64,000 nucleotides of DNA, taken from assembly GCA_009763385.1 (NCBI GenBank), contig CM019825.1, forward strand, positions 24,460,953 through 24,524,952, read 5' to 3'. A model generated the notes under the pieces. That model did no database searches and was not told where the DNA came from. It saw only the letters and a program-made list of their open reading frames with translations. Source of the DNA: Coix lacryma-jobi var. lacryma-jobi. Lineage: Eukaryota; Streptophyta; Magnoliopsida; Poales; Poaceae. A program made the translations under genes and the position numbers. This document shows, piece after piece, positions 31,748 to 42,552 of the stretch (the stretch's first letter is position 1; every line of letters starts with the position of its first letter).

Positions 31748-34046
31748 TGTAAGTGCATCTAGCCCTTAGTGGGTTTTGGTGAATTGAGTGACAACCTAAT
31801 TAAAGGTCTAACAAGTTTGCTAAGTATATCAAAGGTTCAACAAGAAAAGCAAACTTGATGATATTCCACATAGTGTTGAAATGAAGGCCAAAATTGTGTA
31901 TTGTTGTATTGGAAGATCATGGAAACAATCTTGTTCAAGCAAAAGACAACAATGCAAATAGAGTTGATGATATGGCTTCTATGTTGTGGGATATCATGAC
32001 ATCATGAGAAAGCAAGCATATTTGGCAAATGACAAGTGAGACATGGATTGATGATTTTGGAATGGTCTCAACAATGGGTTGCTTTTCATGAGCAAGAAGA
32101 GTTTGATAGTGAACTAGCTTTGATCAAGGTTGAAGAATGAATCAAGAATGCATAAGTGAGTAAATGCCAAGCAAAGGTCAAATGACAAGGACTTAACTCA
32201 TATTGGATATATGTCATCTCTACATTGGTTTGCTTGTATGGATAAATGTTTGGAGAATCACTTTGCATTGATTTGATCAAGCTAGAAGTATGAAGATGGA
32301 GATTGAAGTGAGTGTTGAGTGTCAAGCCAAAAGGAGAGGATATAAGGAATCGTGAATTGGCTTGACCATATTAATGATGATCCATATGTGTCTCTATGTG
32401 AGTCGAACTAAAGCTTGATTTATCTCAACATTCATATCTACAAGATGTTCAAGCAAGGATCACAATATTGAAGAAATGGTTTTCAATGGATGCTCAATAT
32501 GATGTGACTTGAGTGTGGCTTGATAAGGTGAAGATAGCAAGGAAAGGGCTTCGAGGTACTAAGCGAGAGTGAAGGTCAAGGAGACCGAGGTACTATGGCT
32601 AGAGTGAAGAAGAGAGTACTTGCATTGAGTCGAGGTACTAATCAAGCTATGAGGATTCATATTGTGTTGAGGATCAAATCATTAGTGGAAGTGACTTGAA
32701 GCCATGGATTGAACTCATATGTGTGGAAATGGTTCAAGTCACATGCTCAAGGTGTGCTTGCTCAAAGAAAGGAGACAAAGATGATTGCAACCCCTTTTGA
32801 AGTAATATCAAGAAGAAATGGCATATGAAGACATTGAAGACTCAAGTGGTTAAAATGGTTATATTTTCTTTATCTTGAGTATAGCTATGCCGTACTATCA
32901 AGGGGGATGCAATACGAATCATAGACAAGTCTCAAGTGCTCAAACTAACCGAACCCGAGTGCTAACATGAGAGAAAACACTTAGCACTGCACCTGCACTT
33001 GTTGATCTTGGGCTTGTTCTCTGTAGGGTTGGATAGCCCTCGAAACAAGCTTTCCGGAAAGTCCAAGATCACTGAAATCGGAGTTTGGAGTAAAAAGTTA
33101 CGGCGTTTTTCGTGAGGTCACCTGTGCTGTCTCAGGGAGCTGCGGCAGTGCCGCTCTGTCGAGCGGCAGTGCCGCTCCCCGGCAGTGCCGGGCTAAGTGC
33201 GGCAGTGCCGGGCCTGTACAGCCAGTAACAGCTAGTTTCTGACCTCCAACGGCTAGTTTTAGGTGTGGGGGGTATATATACCCACCCCACGCCTCCAGAA
33301 CCTGCTGCTGGTGCCCAAAACACCTCTAACAGAGTGACATGCTTAGTGCATGATTAAGTGTTGGGGCTGTGTGATTAAGAGCTAGAGAGCAGATTAGAGC
33401 CTTCCAAACCTTGAGCACTTGTCGGGCTTCGCCAATCTTCGTTGTGCATCTTTTACTCTTGGAGGTGAAGCCTCCCAGACGGCTAGGCGTCGCCCGGCGA
33501 GCTCCCGTGCCTGTGGTGAGCAGCGGGATCAGTTTGTAATCCTCTTGTGGAGCTAGTGGAATTACCCCTCACTTCAAGGATTTGGTTCCTTGACTTGAGA
33601 CCGAGGAAGAGTTGCAAAGCTCTTGACCTAAGTGGTCATCCTCAGCAACGTGGACATAGGCAAGCCTTGGTGGCGAGCTGAACCACGGGATAAATCTTGT
33701 GTCTTGTCTTCTATGTTTTGAATTGCAATATTTGTGTTCCACTCGATCTACTTGGTTGTGAGTGTTTGTGAGTGCAGGTACTTAGCGAACTTGCTGCTAG
33801 TAATCTCCAAACACATCTCCAAGTTGGCCTTAAGCTATAACCAAAGGCATAGCTGTTTGTGTGCTCTTTGCGCCGAGCGGCAGTGCTGGGCTACGAGCAG
33901 CAGTGTCGGGCTCCGAGCAGCAGTACCGGTCTCCGAGCAGCAGTGCCGGGAGCAGCAGTACCGCTCGAGGTTTTAACATCTGGTTGAGCTGATTTTTTTA
34001 ACAGACCTATTCACCCCCCCCTCTAGGCGACATCAAGGTCCTTTCA
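31748..34046 (+). repeat. 3' LTR of the Sirevirus-like element
   Basis: 2299 bp, same ends and same motif clusters (33140-33215, 33870-33965) as the 5' LTR. One 44-bp deletion and scattered substitutions separate the two. Confidence 0.92.
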
Positions 34047-34625
34047 GATGCTTGTCCCAAAGATCAGTATGTCGTCAACATACAAACATAGGATTACTCC
34101 TTTGCCCCCACCATAACGGTAGTACATAGGTATCAGCCTCATTTACAGCAAACCCAGCAGAGGTTAAAGTATTATCAAACTTCTCATGCCACTGTTTGGG
34201 TGCCTGCTTTAGACCATACAAGGATTTGAGTAACCTGCACACCTTGCCCTCTTGTCCTTGTGCTATAAATCCATCGGGCTGATCCATATAAATTTCTTCC
34301 TCCAACTCTCTGTTAAGGAAAGCTGTCTTCACATCCATTTGATGAATAAGAAGACCATGGGAAGCAGCCACGGATAAAAGCACTCGGATTGTAGTTAATC
34401 TGGCAACAGGTGAGTAGGTATCAAAGAAATCCTCGTCTTGTTTTTGTGTGTAACCTTTAGCCACAAGTCTCGCCTTGTACTTTTCAATAGTACCGTCAGG
34501 CCTAAGCTTTTTCTTAAATACCCATTTGCAGTCAACTGGCTTACAACCCACTGGTCTATCTGTCACTTCCCAAGTACCATTTGCCATGATGGAGTCCATT
34601 TCGCTACGAACTGCATCCTTCCATC
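34047..34625 (-). pseudogene. Outer copia: RT N-terminal part with YVDD
   Basis: The minus strand reads DAVRSEMDSIMANGTWEV, DGTIEKYKARLVAKGYTQ, LTTIRVLLSVAASHGLLIHQ, SLYGLKQAPKQWHEKF, and after a frameshift near 34120 the YVDD catalytic motif (plus 34071-34082). The next element (17885-34046) was inserted a few codons after YVDD. On the other side, near 34625, it runs abruptly into gag of a second element, marking a deletion junction. The fragment cannot encode active RT. Confidence 0.88.
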
Positions 34626-34873
34626 TCACTAAAGATATCATCATGCAAAGATCTAAAAATGATGTTAGTAGCTTGGCACTCGAGATCTAGGCATTTCTCT
34701 TGTGCTTGAGTTAGATTCTTTTCATCCAACACATGAGAAAAGCCTACATCTACGATCCACCACATTTGAGGGCAAATAAACTTGAAATTGCATAACATCC
34801 AAGTTTTCCATTGTGAAAAGTGAGTGCCATCAAAAATGTGTGGACAATCAATGCCTAGCCCATAAGTCGCCAT
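34626..34873 (-). pseudogene. Second Sirevirus-like element: gag N-terminus
   Basis: From the ATG at 34873 the minus strand reads a UBN2-type copia gag start (HIFDGTHFSQWKTWMLCNFKF, LTQAQEKCLDLECQATNIIF, SLHDDIFS). The frame is lost near 34625, where the sequence becomes RT of the outer copia. Confidence 0.8.
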
Positions 34874-34910
34874 CCTCTCGGGTCGGTGAAGACCGCAACT
34901 GAGAGACCTA

Positions 34911-34922
34911 GCTCTGATACCA
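34911..34922 (-). other. Primer-binding site, Met-tRNA
   Basis: The minus strand reads TGGTATCAGAGC exactly, 2 nt inside the LTR. Confidence 0.9.
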
Positions 34923-35840
34923 CATGAAAGGGTCGAGATGGCGGACTAGAGGGGGGGGGGTGAATAGTCCTTTCTATAATTAATCGCACCGGCTAACCGA
35001 AACAAATGCGGAATTAAAACTATCGGTCTAGCCAAGACTACACCCCTCTACCTATACTCTATGACACCTTATAAAAGATCCTAAACAAAGCAAATAAGGT
35101 GTCGGGCTAGCTAGAGCTCACCTAAACAATTCTAGCTTGCAAGGTTACACAAACCTAAGCAACTAGTACTCAATCAACGGGGGAGCTCCTACACATGCCA
35201 CTAAGCAAAAGCACAAAGCCTAAGCTCACTAGCAATGCTCAATAACAAGGCTACACAAGCCAAATTAGAGAGCTTAACTTAGCTACACAAACTAAGCAAT
35301 GCGACTAGCAAGACTACAAGTCAACTAGTCACTCACGGGATCAACTTCTATGCTACACAAGCAAGGAAGGTAACTAGCAAGCTACATAAGCTAACTAATT
35401 ACAAGAGCAACTACACAAGCACAATATATATATAAAGTAAATACAAGCTTGTGTATGGAGATAGCAAACCACCGAGAAGATGTAGACAATGTTGACACGG
35501 TGATTTTTCTCCCGAGGTTCACTTGGTTGCCACCAAATTAGTCCCCGTTGTGTCGACCACACACCTTGGTAGTTCGGCGGCTAATAGGCACCACACCTAG
35601 CTCGACACTCGAGCTCCGCAAGAACTCACCCACAAGTGAGGGTAACTCAATGACACGCGCAATCCACTAGAGTTGCTCTTCGCGATCCCCGCGGGGCGAG
35701 CACAATGCCCCTCACAAAGCCTTCTCCGGAGCCACGCACAATCTTCTTGAGGGCTTCACGACGGAGACACAACCACCAAGCCGTCTAGGAGGTAGCAACC
35801 TCCAAGAGTAACAAGCACCACCGGCTTGCAACTCGATCAC

Positions 35841-37500
35841 TGTTGACGGTCCTTAAGTATCAATTATATCTATCAAATAAATAGAGAAAAGGATCTAAAT
35901 GAAACCAACACCCAGACTTAGGGTTTTATCTGACAGAATTCCACGAGTTTTGCTGTTTATCTATTTCTGCAGGGGGTTATCAGGAAATATGAAGGAAAGG
36001 CCCACATGTCGGGTTAATGACGGATAATTAACGTAACCCCCAATTTTCCTTAATGTGGAAGAGTCCAGAAGCCACGGGAACGAGCGGGAGGCCGAACGGG
36101 CCCGGGACCAGGGCGCCCGCCCTAGTCCCTTGGGCGCCCGCCCTGCCCCCTCAGCCAATCAGGCTCCGCCTCGAGGATTATGCTCCACCGACCTAAAGGA
36201 TTAAGGAAAACCGTCCGTTCAATGTCGGTTTGATCCAACGGCCCAGATTCACCCGAAAAGACTATATAAGCAAGGCCCTGGACCCTGGAGCAGGCACCTC
36301 TGTCTCATTATTCAGTTCCTAATTCAGTCATCAGGAGGAGAGAGTCTCTGATCAAGCCCTAGAGCCACCACATCAACTAGATCTCTAGTTTTAGCATAGC
36401 TACATAGGATTAGAACTAGAAGGAGTCAATCTTCGATTGGTTCCCGGATCTGTCAAGAGGATTCTTGGTAATTTCTCTCCTGTTCTTCAATTGTTCATCA
36501 TTGTTCTTCAATATTATGAATACTACTTTGTTCTATTTCAATATATTGAATATGACTTTGCTCTACTTGATTATATTAGCAATTATATTGTTCTTAGTTT
36601 ATCATAGTTATATGCTTGGCATAGTTAGATTGGAATTATATACATGCCTAGGATCGTATAGCGTTTATCCATGTGCGCAGTGGGTGAATGATAAATATTG
36701 TGTAGACGTGGTGTCTATACCGTCTTTATCTGCGATTGCACCCTATATGCCGGATCGGTGGGTAGTTCGCGATAGTGACAGCTTCGTTGATTCTTATATA
36801 GTCCCCCTCTCGTGTATAGGGCAGGCAGAGCAACATTATTACAGGGGAGTGATTGCTATGTTCTTCATCTTCCTTGCTAATATTCACTATGCATGGGTGT
36901 AGTCTTTTCTCGCTATGATTGCCAAGTATAATTGCACTAACTATGATAATGCTAGACTTTATAGTTAATAATTACTTAGGGAATATCTTTGTAGTTCATC
37001 CTAATTCCATGCTAATGACTTGCTAGAATATCTGTTGAGGTGCTTATCATTATTATATGTGGCTAGTTATGCTGATCAGATTAATTATCCTTGTCACTAT
37101 TCATATTTATCTATATTCTATGTGACATTTATCCCTGTATGATGAGATAGATAGATGCTCTATATTATACATGCAATGATAGATACTCAGTTCTATATTC
37201 TCATTCCACGATCAACTACGATGCTTAGAATCCCTTCCCAGTGGTAAAAATATAAATAACGATACCTGGAATACTTCCCGGTTAAAATGCTGCATCGGTA
37301 TTAATCTGTGCGCTTGCAGATTCCCTTTATTTATTTATCTTGATGAGCAATTGCATATTTCAATACCGCGTCTCTCATGTCATGCTGGGGATGACAACTT
37401 GGCTTAAGTGGCATGAGGGATAGGTTTGGCATTTTTGGCGCCGTTATCAGAATTAGAGAATTAAGTCTACTTTTGGTAATGACGTTAAGAATGCCCAACA
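35841..37500 (+). repeat. 5' LTR of the young gypsy element
   Basis: 1660 bp. A TATA box TATATAAG is at 36263-36270. Close to its 3' end (37436-37445) it contains TGGCGCCGTT, a second primer-site-like sequence. Confidence 0.95.
36263..36270 (+). promoter_or_regulatory. LTR TATA box
   Basis: TATATAAG in a GC-rich to AT-rich transition, with transcription expected to start about 30 bp downstream. An identical copy is at 42975-42982 in the 3' LTR. Confidence 0.6.
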
Positions 37501-37508
37501 AGCATTTT

Positions 37509-37526
37509 TGGCGCCGTTGCCGGGGA
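37509..37526 (+). other. Primer-binding site, tRNA-Asp
   Basis: TGGCGCCGTTGCCGGGGA is the classic 18-nt complement of the tRNA-Asp 3' end, 8 nt after the LTR. Confidence 0.9.
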
Positions 37527-37654
37527 AGGTTGATTTCTAAGTTGGAATGAATAAAGAACTTTGAGACATCATTCGCATCACTAATATATTCGAGCTTATC
37601 AATTCTCTCGTACAGTTTTACCCCTGCATTTTCTATTTTATTTCAGGGTGATGT

Positions 37655-40318
37655 ATGAATAGAAGACATCTTCCAGACAACTTTGTTGACGACCCCGAAG
37701 CCTTATTCAGAAGAACAAGAGCCAAGCTCAAATCGTCAACACTTCAGCGCAAAACTTCATCCAAATCAGAAGACCGCCGAAGTTTCGTCCGGAACTTGTC
37801 AGCTGAATTCGAAGCTATGGCGAACAAGTCGATCCGCGAGTTCTCAGCTCCCACTACGGACAACATCCGCACTGGACCTGCTGTGGAGATCGACCGCAAC
37901 TTCGAGCTCAAGCCTGGGCTCATCAACATGGTGCAAGCTAACCAGTTCTGTGGGAAGCCACACGAGGATGCTAGTGCTCATCTTCAACACTTCCTGGAGA
38001 TCTGCAGCACTTTCACCATGGCTGATGTTCCTAGAGACGCCATACTACTTCGCCTTTTCCCATTCTCACTGTTGGGGAGAGCGAAGCAGTGGTTCTACGC
38101 TACAAAGGAGAAGAATACTACGTGGGCACTCTGCTCCACGAACTTTCTAGCCAAGTTCTTTCCCATGGGCAAGACAAATGCTCTCCGTGGGAAGATTACA
38201 AGCTTTCAGCAACAGCACGATGAATCCGTTCCAGAAGCATGGGAGCGCTTTCAAGACTACATCCTAGAATGTCCCCATCATGGAATGGAGAGCTGGTTGC
38301 TGATGCAGACATTCTATCATGGGCTCGTCAATAGTGCCCGTGAGACCATGGATGCTGCAGCTGGAGGAGCATTCCTATCACTCACCATACCACAAGCCAC
38401 AGCTCTTGTGGAGAAGATGGCGTCCAACCAAGGTTGGAATGAAGAGAGAACTCAGACCCGCAAGAGAGGTGGAGGTATGCATCAGCTCAAGGAGGTAGAC
38501 ATGCTGTCTGCCAAGCTAGACCTACTCATGAAGAAGCTCGATGACCGAGCTGGAGAGAAGAAGGAAGTAATGCACGTCTACGACTCCCACATGACTTGTG
38601 AGGAGTGTGGAGGTGTTGGACATTCGGGCAATCACTGTCCCGAGTTGCTAGAGGACGTGAACTACATCAACAACAACAACAATAACTACTACAACCGTCC
38701 TCAGCAGAATCAAGGTTGGAATCAACAAAGGCCTAACTACTCAGGTAATTACCAAGGTAACAATTCTTTCAGTAATAATAATTATCTACCTTTAAGAGAG
38801 TTAGTGTCTAATCAAGGAAAGCTAATGGATAACATGTCTAAGAAATTGGCATCTAATGATAAAATTCTAGAAAATATAAATAATAGAATGGATAATTTTT
38901 CTACTGCCATCAAGAATCAAATTAGCTTTAATAAAATGATTGAATCTCAATTGAATCAAATAGCTGCTGCTGTTCCTGCTACTAACCCCGGTATACCATC
39001 ACAACCGGATGCATTAGAATCTGCAAATCTTGTAGACATATTTGATGCAGGAGATTACTGGAGTAACCCCATCATTGAGGTAAGTACTGAACTTCTGCCA
39101 GTCAAGAGAGGCGACCCAGGACGCCCCGTCATCCCGATCTCCATCGGCATACGAGACTTCCCAGAAGCACTCTGTGACTTTGGCTCAAGCGTCAACATCA
39201 TGCCCAGGGTACTCTACGAAAAACTCTTTTCACAACCATTATTAGAAACAACCATGTGTTTGCAGCTTGCAGATAGGACACTAAGTTACCCAAGAGGAAT
39301 CTTGAAGAACATCTGTGTCCGAGTTGGTTCCTCGTACGCTCCAGCAGACTTCGTAGTAATAGAGACCGGTTCTGACGAGAGGGCTCCCGTCATCCTAGGG
39401 AGGCCATTCCTGAACACCACGGGAGCTGTCATCTATGCTAGTGCTGCCAAGATCAGTTTCCACATAAAGGGGAGGAAGGAAATGTTTTCCTTCAAGAACA
39501 AGACCGTACAAATCCTAGAGCAACCCCAATATGAACCAAGGAGGACCAACAAGAGGAACAAGAGCAAAAAGCAAGTGTGGACCGAATCAGTCAAGATGGT
39601 CACTGTCGTGCACAAAGGTCAAGATCGCCAACTCAAGTCACCATTCTTGGACAAGAAGGACGACCCAGGTATGCCAAGCATTTATTGCTCCATTAATGGG
39701 TACAACTTCTACAAGACACTATGCGACACTGGGTCGGGCGTCAACATAATGGCCAAGGTCACCTATGAACTGCTGTTCGGAACCATGCCCTTGAAGCCGA
39801 CATACATTCGTCTCCAGATGGCAGATCAGACATTCCGACAGGTTGAAGGTACAGTAACTGACGTCCCTGTCAAGATAGACGATCATTTTGTCCATACAGA
39901 CTTTCAAGTTGTTGACATGGGAGAAGACGAGTATGATCCACCTATCATCCTTGGAAGACCGTTCCTCAGTACTGTCAAAGCAATCATCTACATTGGAACT
40001 GGAGAAGTCCACATGCACTTCCCCTCTGAGAAGGTACGCCTTTACTTTACTGACCCCAACTACGTATTTGAAGAATCTAAGCAGGTCAGGACAAGGAGAA
40101 GGAGGCGGAACCGCAACCAGAAGCAACCGGTCATCAAGGATGGATGGGCAGACTACGAAGGAGAAGTGGTAAGATCTGAGGACATACCACTCAATCAGCA
40201 CTGTCTTGAAGAGACCGAAGCACCAAGACAAGTGTGGAAAGAAAAGACAGTTGAACACGAGGAGGAGGCGCTGCCGGAACCACCGACTACGCCATCCACT
40301 GACTCCCAAGACAACTGA
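37655..40318 (+). CDS. gag-protease polyprotein with two retropepsin-like domains
   Basis: An intact 887-residue ORF. Residues 80-260 are a retrotransposon gag core (FCGKPHEDASAHLQHFLEI, LFPFSLLGRAKQWF, WERFQDYI). A CCHC knuckle lies at 315-328 (CEECGGVGHSGNHC), followed by an Asn-rich linker. Two aspartic-protease-like domains follow: 490-605 with DFGSS at 508 and ILGRPFL at 580, and 675-790 with DTGSG at 691 and ILGRPFL at 765. Role: gag packages RNA, and retropepsin cleaves the polyprotein. Retropepsins act as dimers, so a tandem pair might form an intramolecular dimer. The DFG in place of D-S/T-G in the first copy may weaken its catalysis. The ATG chosen is the first in frame after the primer site. 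Confidence 0.9.
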   Translation: MNRRHLPDNFVDDPEALFRRTRAKLKSSTLQRKTSSKSEDRRSFVRNLSAEFEAMANKSIREFSAPTTDNIRTGPAVEIDRNFELKPGLINMVQANQFCGKPHEDASAHLQHFLEICSTFTMADVPRDAILLRLFPFSLLGRAKQWFYATKEKNTTWALCSTNFLAKFFPMGKTNALRGKITSFQQQHDESVPEAWERFQDYILECPHHGMESWLLMQTFYHGLVNSARETMDAAAGGAFLSLTIPQATALVEKMASNQGWNEERTQTRKRGGGMHQLKEVDMLSAKLDLLMKKLDDRAGEKKEVMHVYDSHMTCEECGGVGHSGNHCPELLEDVNYINNNNNNYYNRPQQNQGWNQQRPNYSGNYQGNNSFSNNNYLPLRELVSNQGKLMDNMSKKLASNDKILENINNRMDNFSTAIKNQISFNKMIESQLNQIAAAVPATNPGIPSQPDALESANLVDIFDAGDYWSNPIIEVSTELLPVKRGDPGRPVIPISIGIRDFPEALCDFGSSVNIMPRVLYEKLFSQPLLETTMCLQLADRTLSYPRGILKNICVRVGSSYAPADFVVIETGSDERAPVILGRPFLNTTGAVIYASAAKISFHIKGRKEMFSFKNKTVQILEQPQYEPRRTNKRNKSKKQVWTESVKMVTVVHKGQDRQLKSPFLDKKDDPGMPSIYCSINGYNFYKTLCDTGSGVNIMAKVTYELLFGTMPLKPTYIRLQMADQTFRQVEGTVTDVPVKIDDHFVHTDFQVVDMGEDEYDPPIILGRPFLSTVKAIIYIGTGEVHMHFPSEKVRLYFTDPNYVFEESKQVRTRRRRRNRNQKQPVIKDGWADYEGEVVRSEDIPLNQHCLEETEAPRQVWKEKTVEHEEEALPEPPTTPSTDSQDN

Positions 40319-42537
40319 GTACACATAGAGTCCCGTTCGGAGGACTTAAAAATGCCGAACGCCTTGCCAAGAGGTAACTTGGTAGTTATCCATTTCCCTT
40401 CTCAGATATTTACTTAATAGTTTGTTTAGTTAATCATATTCATGTTATCTTAGAAAGAAAATAAAAATGTTAAAAAAAACTCTAGAAGCCCCATGTGAGT
40501 ATACGAGTGGCATAAAACCCATAAGTACATTCACTGTGGTGGCATAAAAAAATAAATAAATATTTTCTTCTGTTTTATAAAATGAAAACATAAAAATAAT
40601 CAAGGAGGCTCAACATGATAAAGGCTAGATATTTATGCTAACACTTAATCAGTTCCACAAGCTTTGTTGTCTATTTGAGCTTCACAGAATCCAAGAGGAC
40701 TAGCAGACGGAGGACATTCTAATCGCTGTCAGGGTGCTGCCGACTTTCAAATACACCTCCGCTATCTGCTAGCTACATCAAGAGAAACTACGTCAAGATC
40801 CAGCTTGGGGGAGAGCACCCCCGTTATCTCGCTAAGTATTTCTATCTTTATATTTATACTTATACTATATTAAAATAAAACGATGAAAAACCAAATAAAG
40901 ATTTTGTGCTTATATATATATATATATCTATATCTTTTGCTTAGTGTGTTTAATAAATAAATAAAGTGGCTATGCTAAAATGAATCTAGATAATAAAACT
41001 CTAGCATGGATATGATGAATAGTTGCTCTGCCTAATTTCAATTAGAAGTTCTCTCTCTAGTTTAGACATAACTGTTATTATTTAAAGCTTGCTCTAAACT
41101 TGAACTTGTGGGAAGAGAACTTGATCTAAAGTCTAAGTTGTTAACGGATATGATATGGGAAGGTTGAGCTGCTGTTTATCTATTCCTAGAGATGCTAGAA
41201 TTCTGGAGAATTTTATCTTTGAAAATCTTTAAAATGCTACATGATGAGTTCCTTTATGATGAGAGTTTAAATTCCTACCACGGCCATACATACATGCTTG
41301 CTAGACTTTAAGCTATACATTTACTTTTTACTACTTATGAGCATTGAGTGTAGTCAAGCTGTGTAGACCCTTAGGCGCTTGTCATGTGGTTAAATCAAGA
41401 TTCACTTGCACGTTCACTCATATATGCTGCTTCTACTCCGGAAGTACGCATCCACATACATCCATTCCCATCTCCAGATCCACACAAAATTATTCTACTC
41501 CTAACCCGGGAGAGAATAGCCAAAAACATTTTCCTATTTCCTGTTATTCCCTGTGAAATAAATGCTCAAGTTATTTTGGTTACTACCACTTGCTAAATTG
41601 TTCTAAGGAGATGAGTGCTCTATCCGAGGAAATAAAAAGGGGCAAGTGCCCGGAACCTCGAAAAGAAAAATATTACGAGGAAATAAAAAGGAGCAAGTGC
41701 TCGGAACCTCGATGAAAAAAAAGTGAAAAAGTGTGAGAAGAGAGGTAAAAATGGACAAGTGTCCGACAGTAGAATTAGGGGTACAAGATACCCACCTGAG
41801 AGGAAAGAAAAAAAAAATATAATAAATAAAAATATAGAGCATCTCATCCTCCTCAAGAGCACCAAAAGCAAGAAAGGTATGTATCCCCTCAAAAAGAGCA
41901 AAAGTAGAATTAGACACTCTCCACCATTATCACCATTATCACCATTATCACCATACACCATTCATTCACCACACATGCACATCTTGATTTGACTTATTGA
42001 CTTGTTTCTCTGGATCCATGGTTTGACTATGCAATAAATGTCTTGTAAGTATGTATACCTTATCTCCCACCTATGAGCTCCAGATATCAAAAACCTTATT
42101 AGGATAGGTTGAGAGAGAAGGCAATGTCACTCTGCCTTATACCACAAATACTACATACTTTGCTTCGAGAGAAGGCAAACACCATTACTGCCTTGGTGAG
42201 GATCCAGAAATACCACAAATGAGAGACCTGAGAGAGTCATACAAGGAATCTCTGAGTTTTATTTGAAAATCTGCAAAAACTCCAGAGCTATAGCTGATCA
42301 AGAATAAGAGACATGGCGCTTGACTAGACTGTTCTATCTTTTAACCGCTCAAGACAAAGGTGACAGTTGCAAGCCCCATAGTGAAAGGCACAATGAGTAA
42401 GTTTTAAGTCTTGACAGTTTACTCTAATTCAGAGATAAGACTCTATTTGAAAGCATGTGTACCGTCAAAATTCAAAAGCATTCAGCAACTTCTGATCCAT
42501 CACTGAGACTATCCTTGCTCAGGGACGAGCAAGAGGT
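40319..42537 (+). other. 3' non-coding region of the young gypsy element
   Basis: 2.2 kb with no pol. It contains TA dinucleotide runs near 40910, a local duplication at 41630-41716 (GAGGAAATAAAAAGG repeated with changes), a CACCATTAT microsatellite at 41922-41955, and short ORFs without family resemblance. Confidence 0.75.
41922..41955 (+). repeat. CACCATTAT microsatellite
   Basis: Nearly four tandem copies of the 9-bp unit CACCATTAT. Confidence 0.85.
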
Positions 42538-42552
42538 AAGCTTGGGGGAGTT

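Larger units (their letters stand above)
17885..34046 (+). mobile_element. Sirevirus-like (Maximus/SIRE) gag-only element
   Basis: LTRs of 2343 and 2299 bp begin TGTAAGTG and end CCTTTCA; the duplication GATGC flanks both sides (17880-17884, 34047-34051). After the 5' LTR come a Met primer site, a gag gene split by a solo LTR, and about 5 kb without pol, ending in a polypurine tract (31735-31747). LTR length, gag type, Met primer site and several PPT-like purine tracts fit Sireviruses (Maximus/SIRE). With no protease, integrase or RT it is non-autonomous. The LTRs differ at scattered bases, and the 3' LTR lacks 44 bp present in the 5' LTR near 19460. Confidence 0.92.

Noticed and set aside
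34911..34922. Possible tRNA gene fragments at TGGTATCAGAGC and TGGCGCCGTTGCCGGGGA sites
   Set aside because: They are primer-binding sites at LTR edges, not tRNA genes; no cloverleaf follows.
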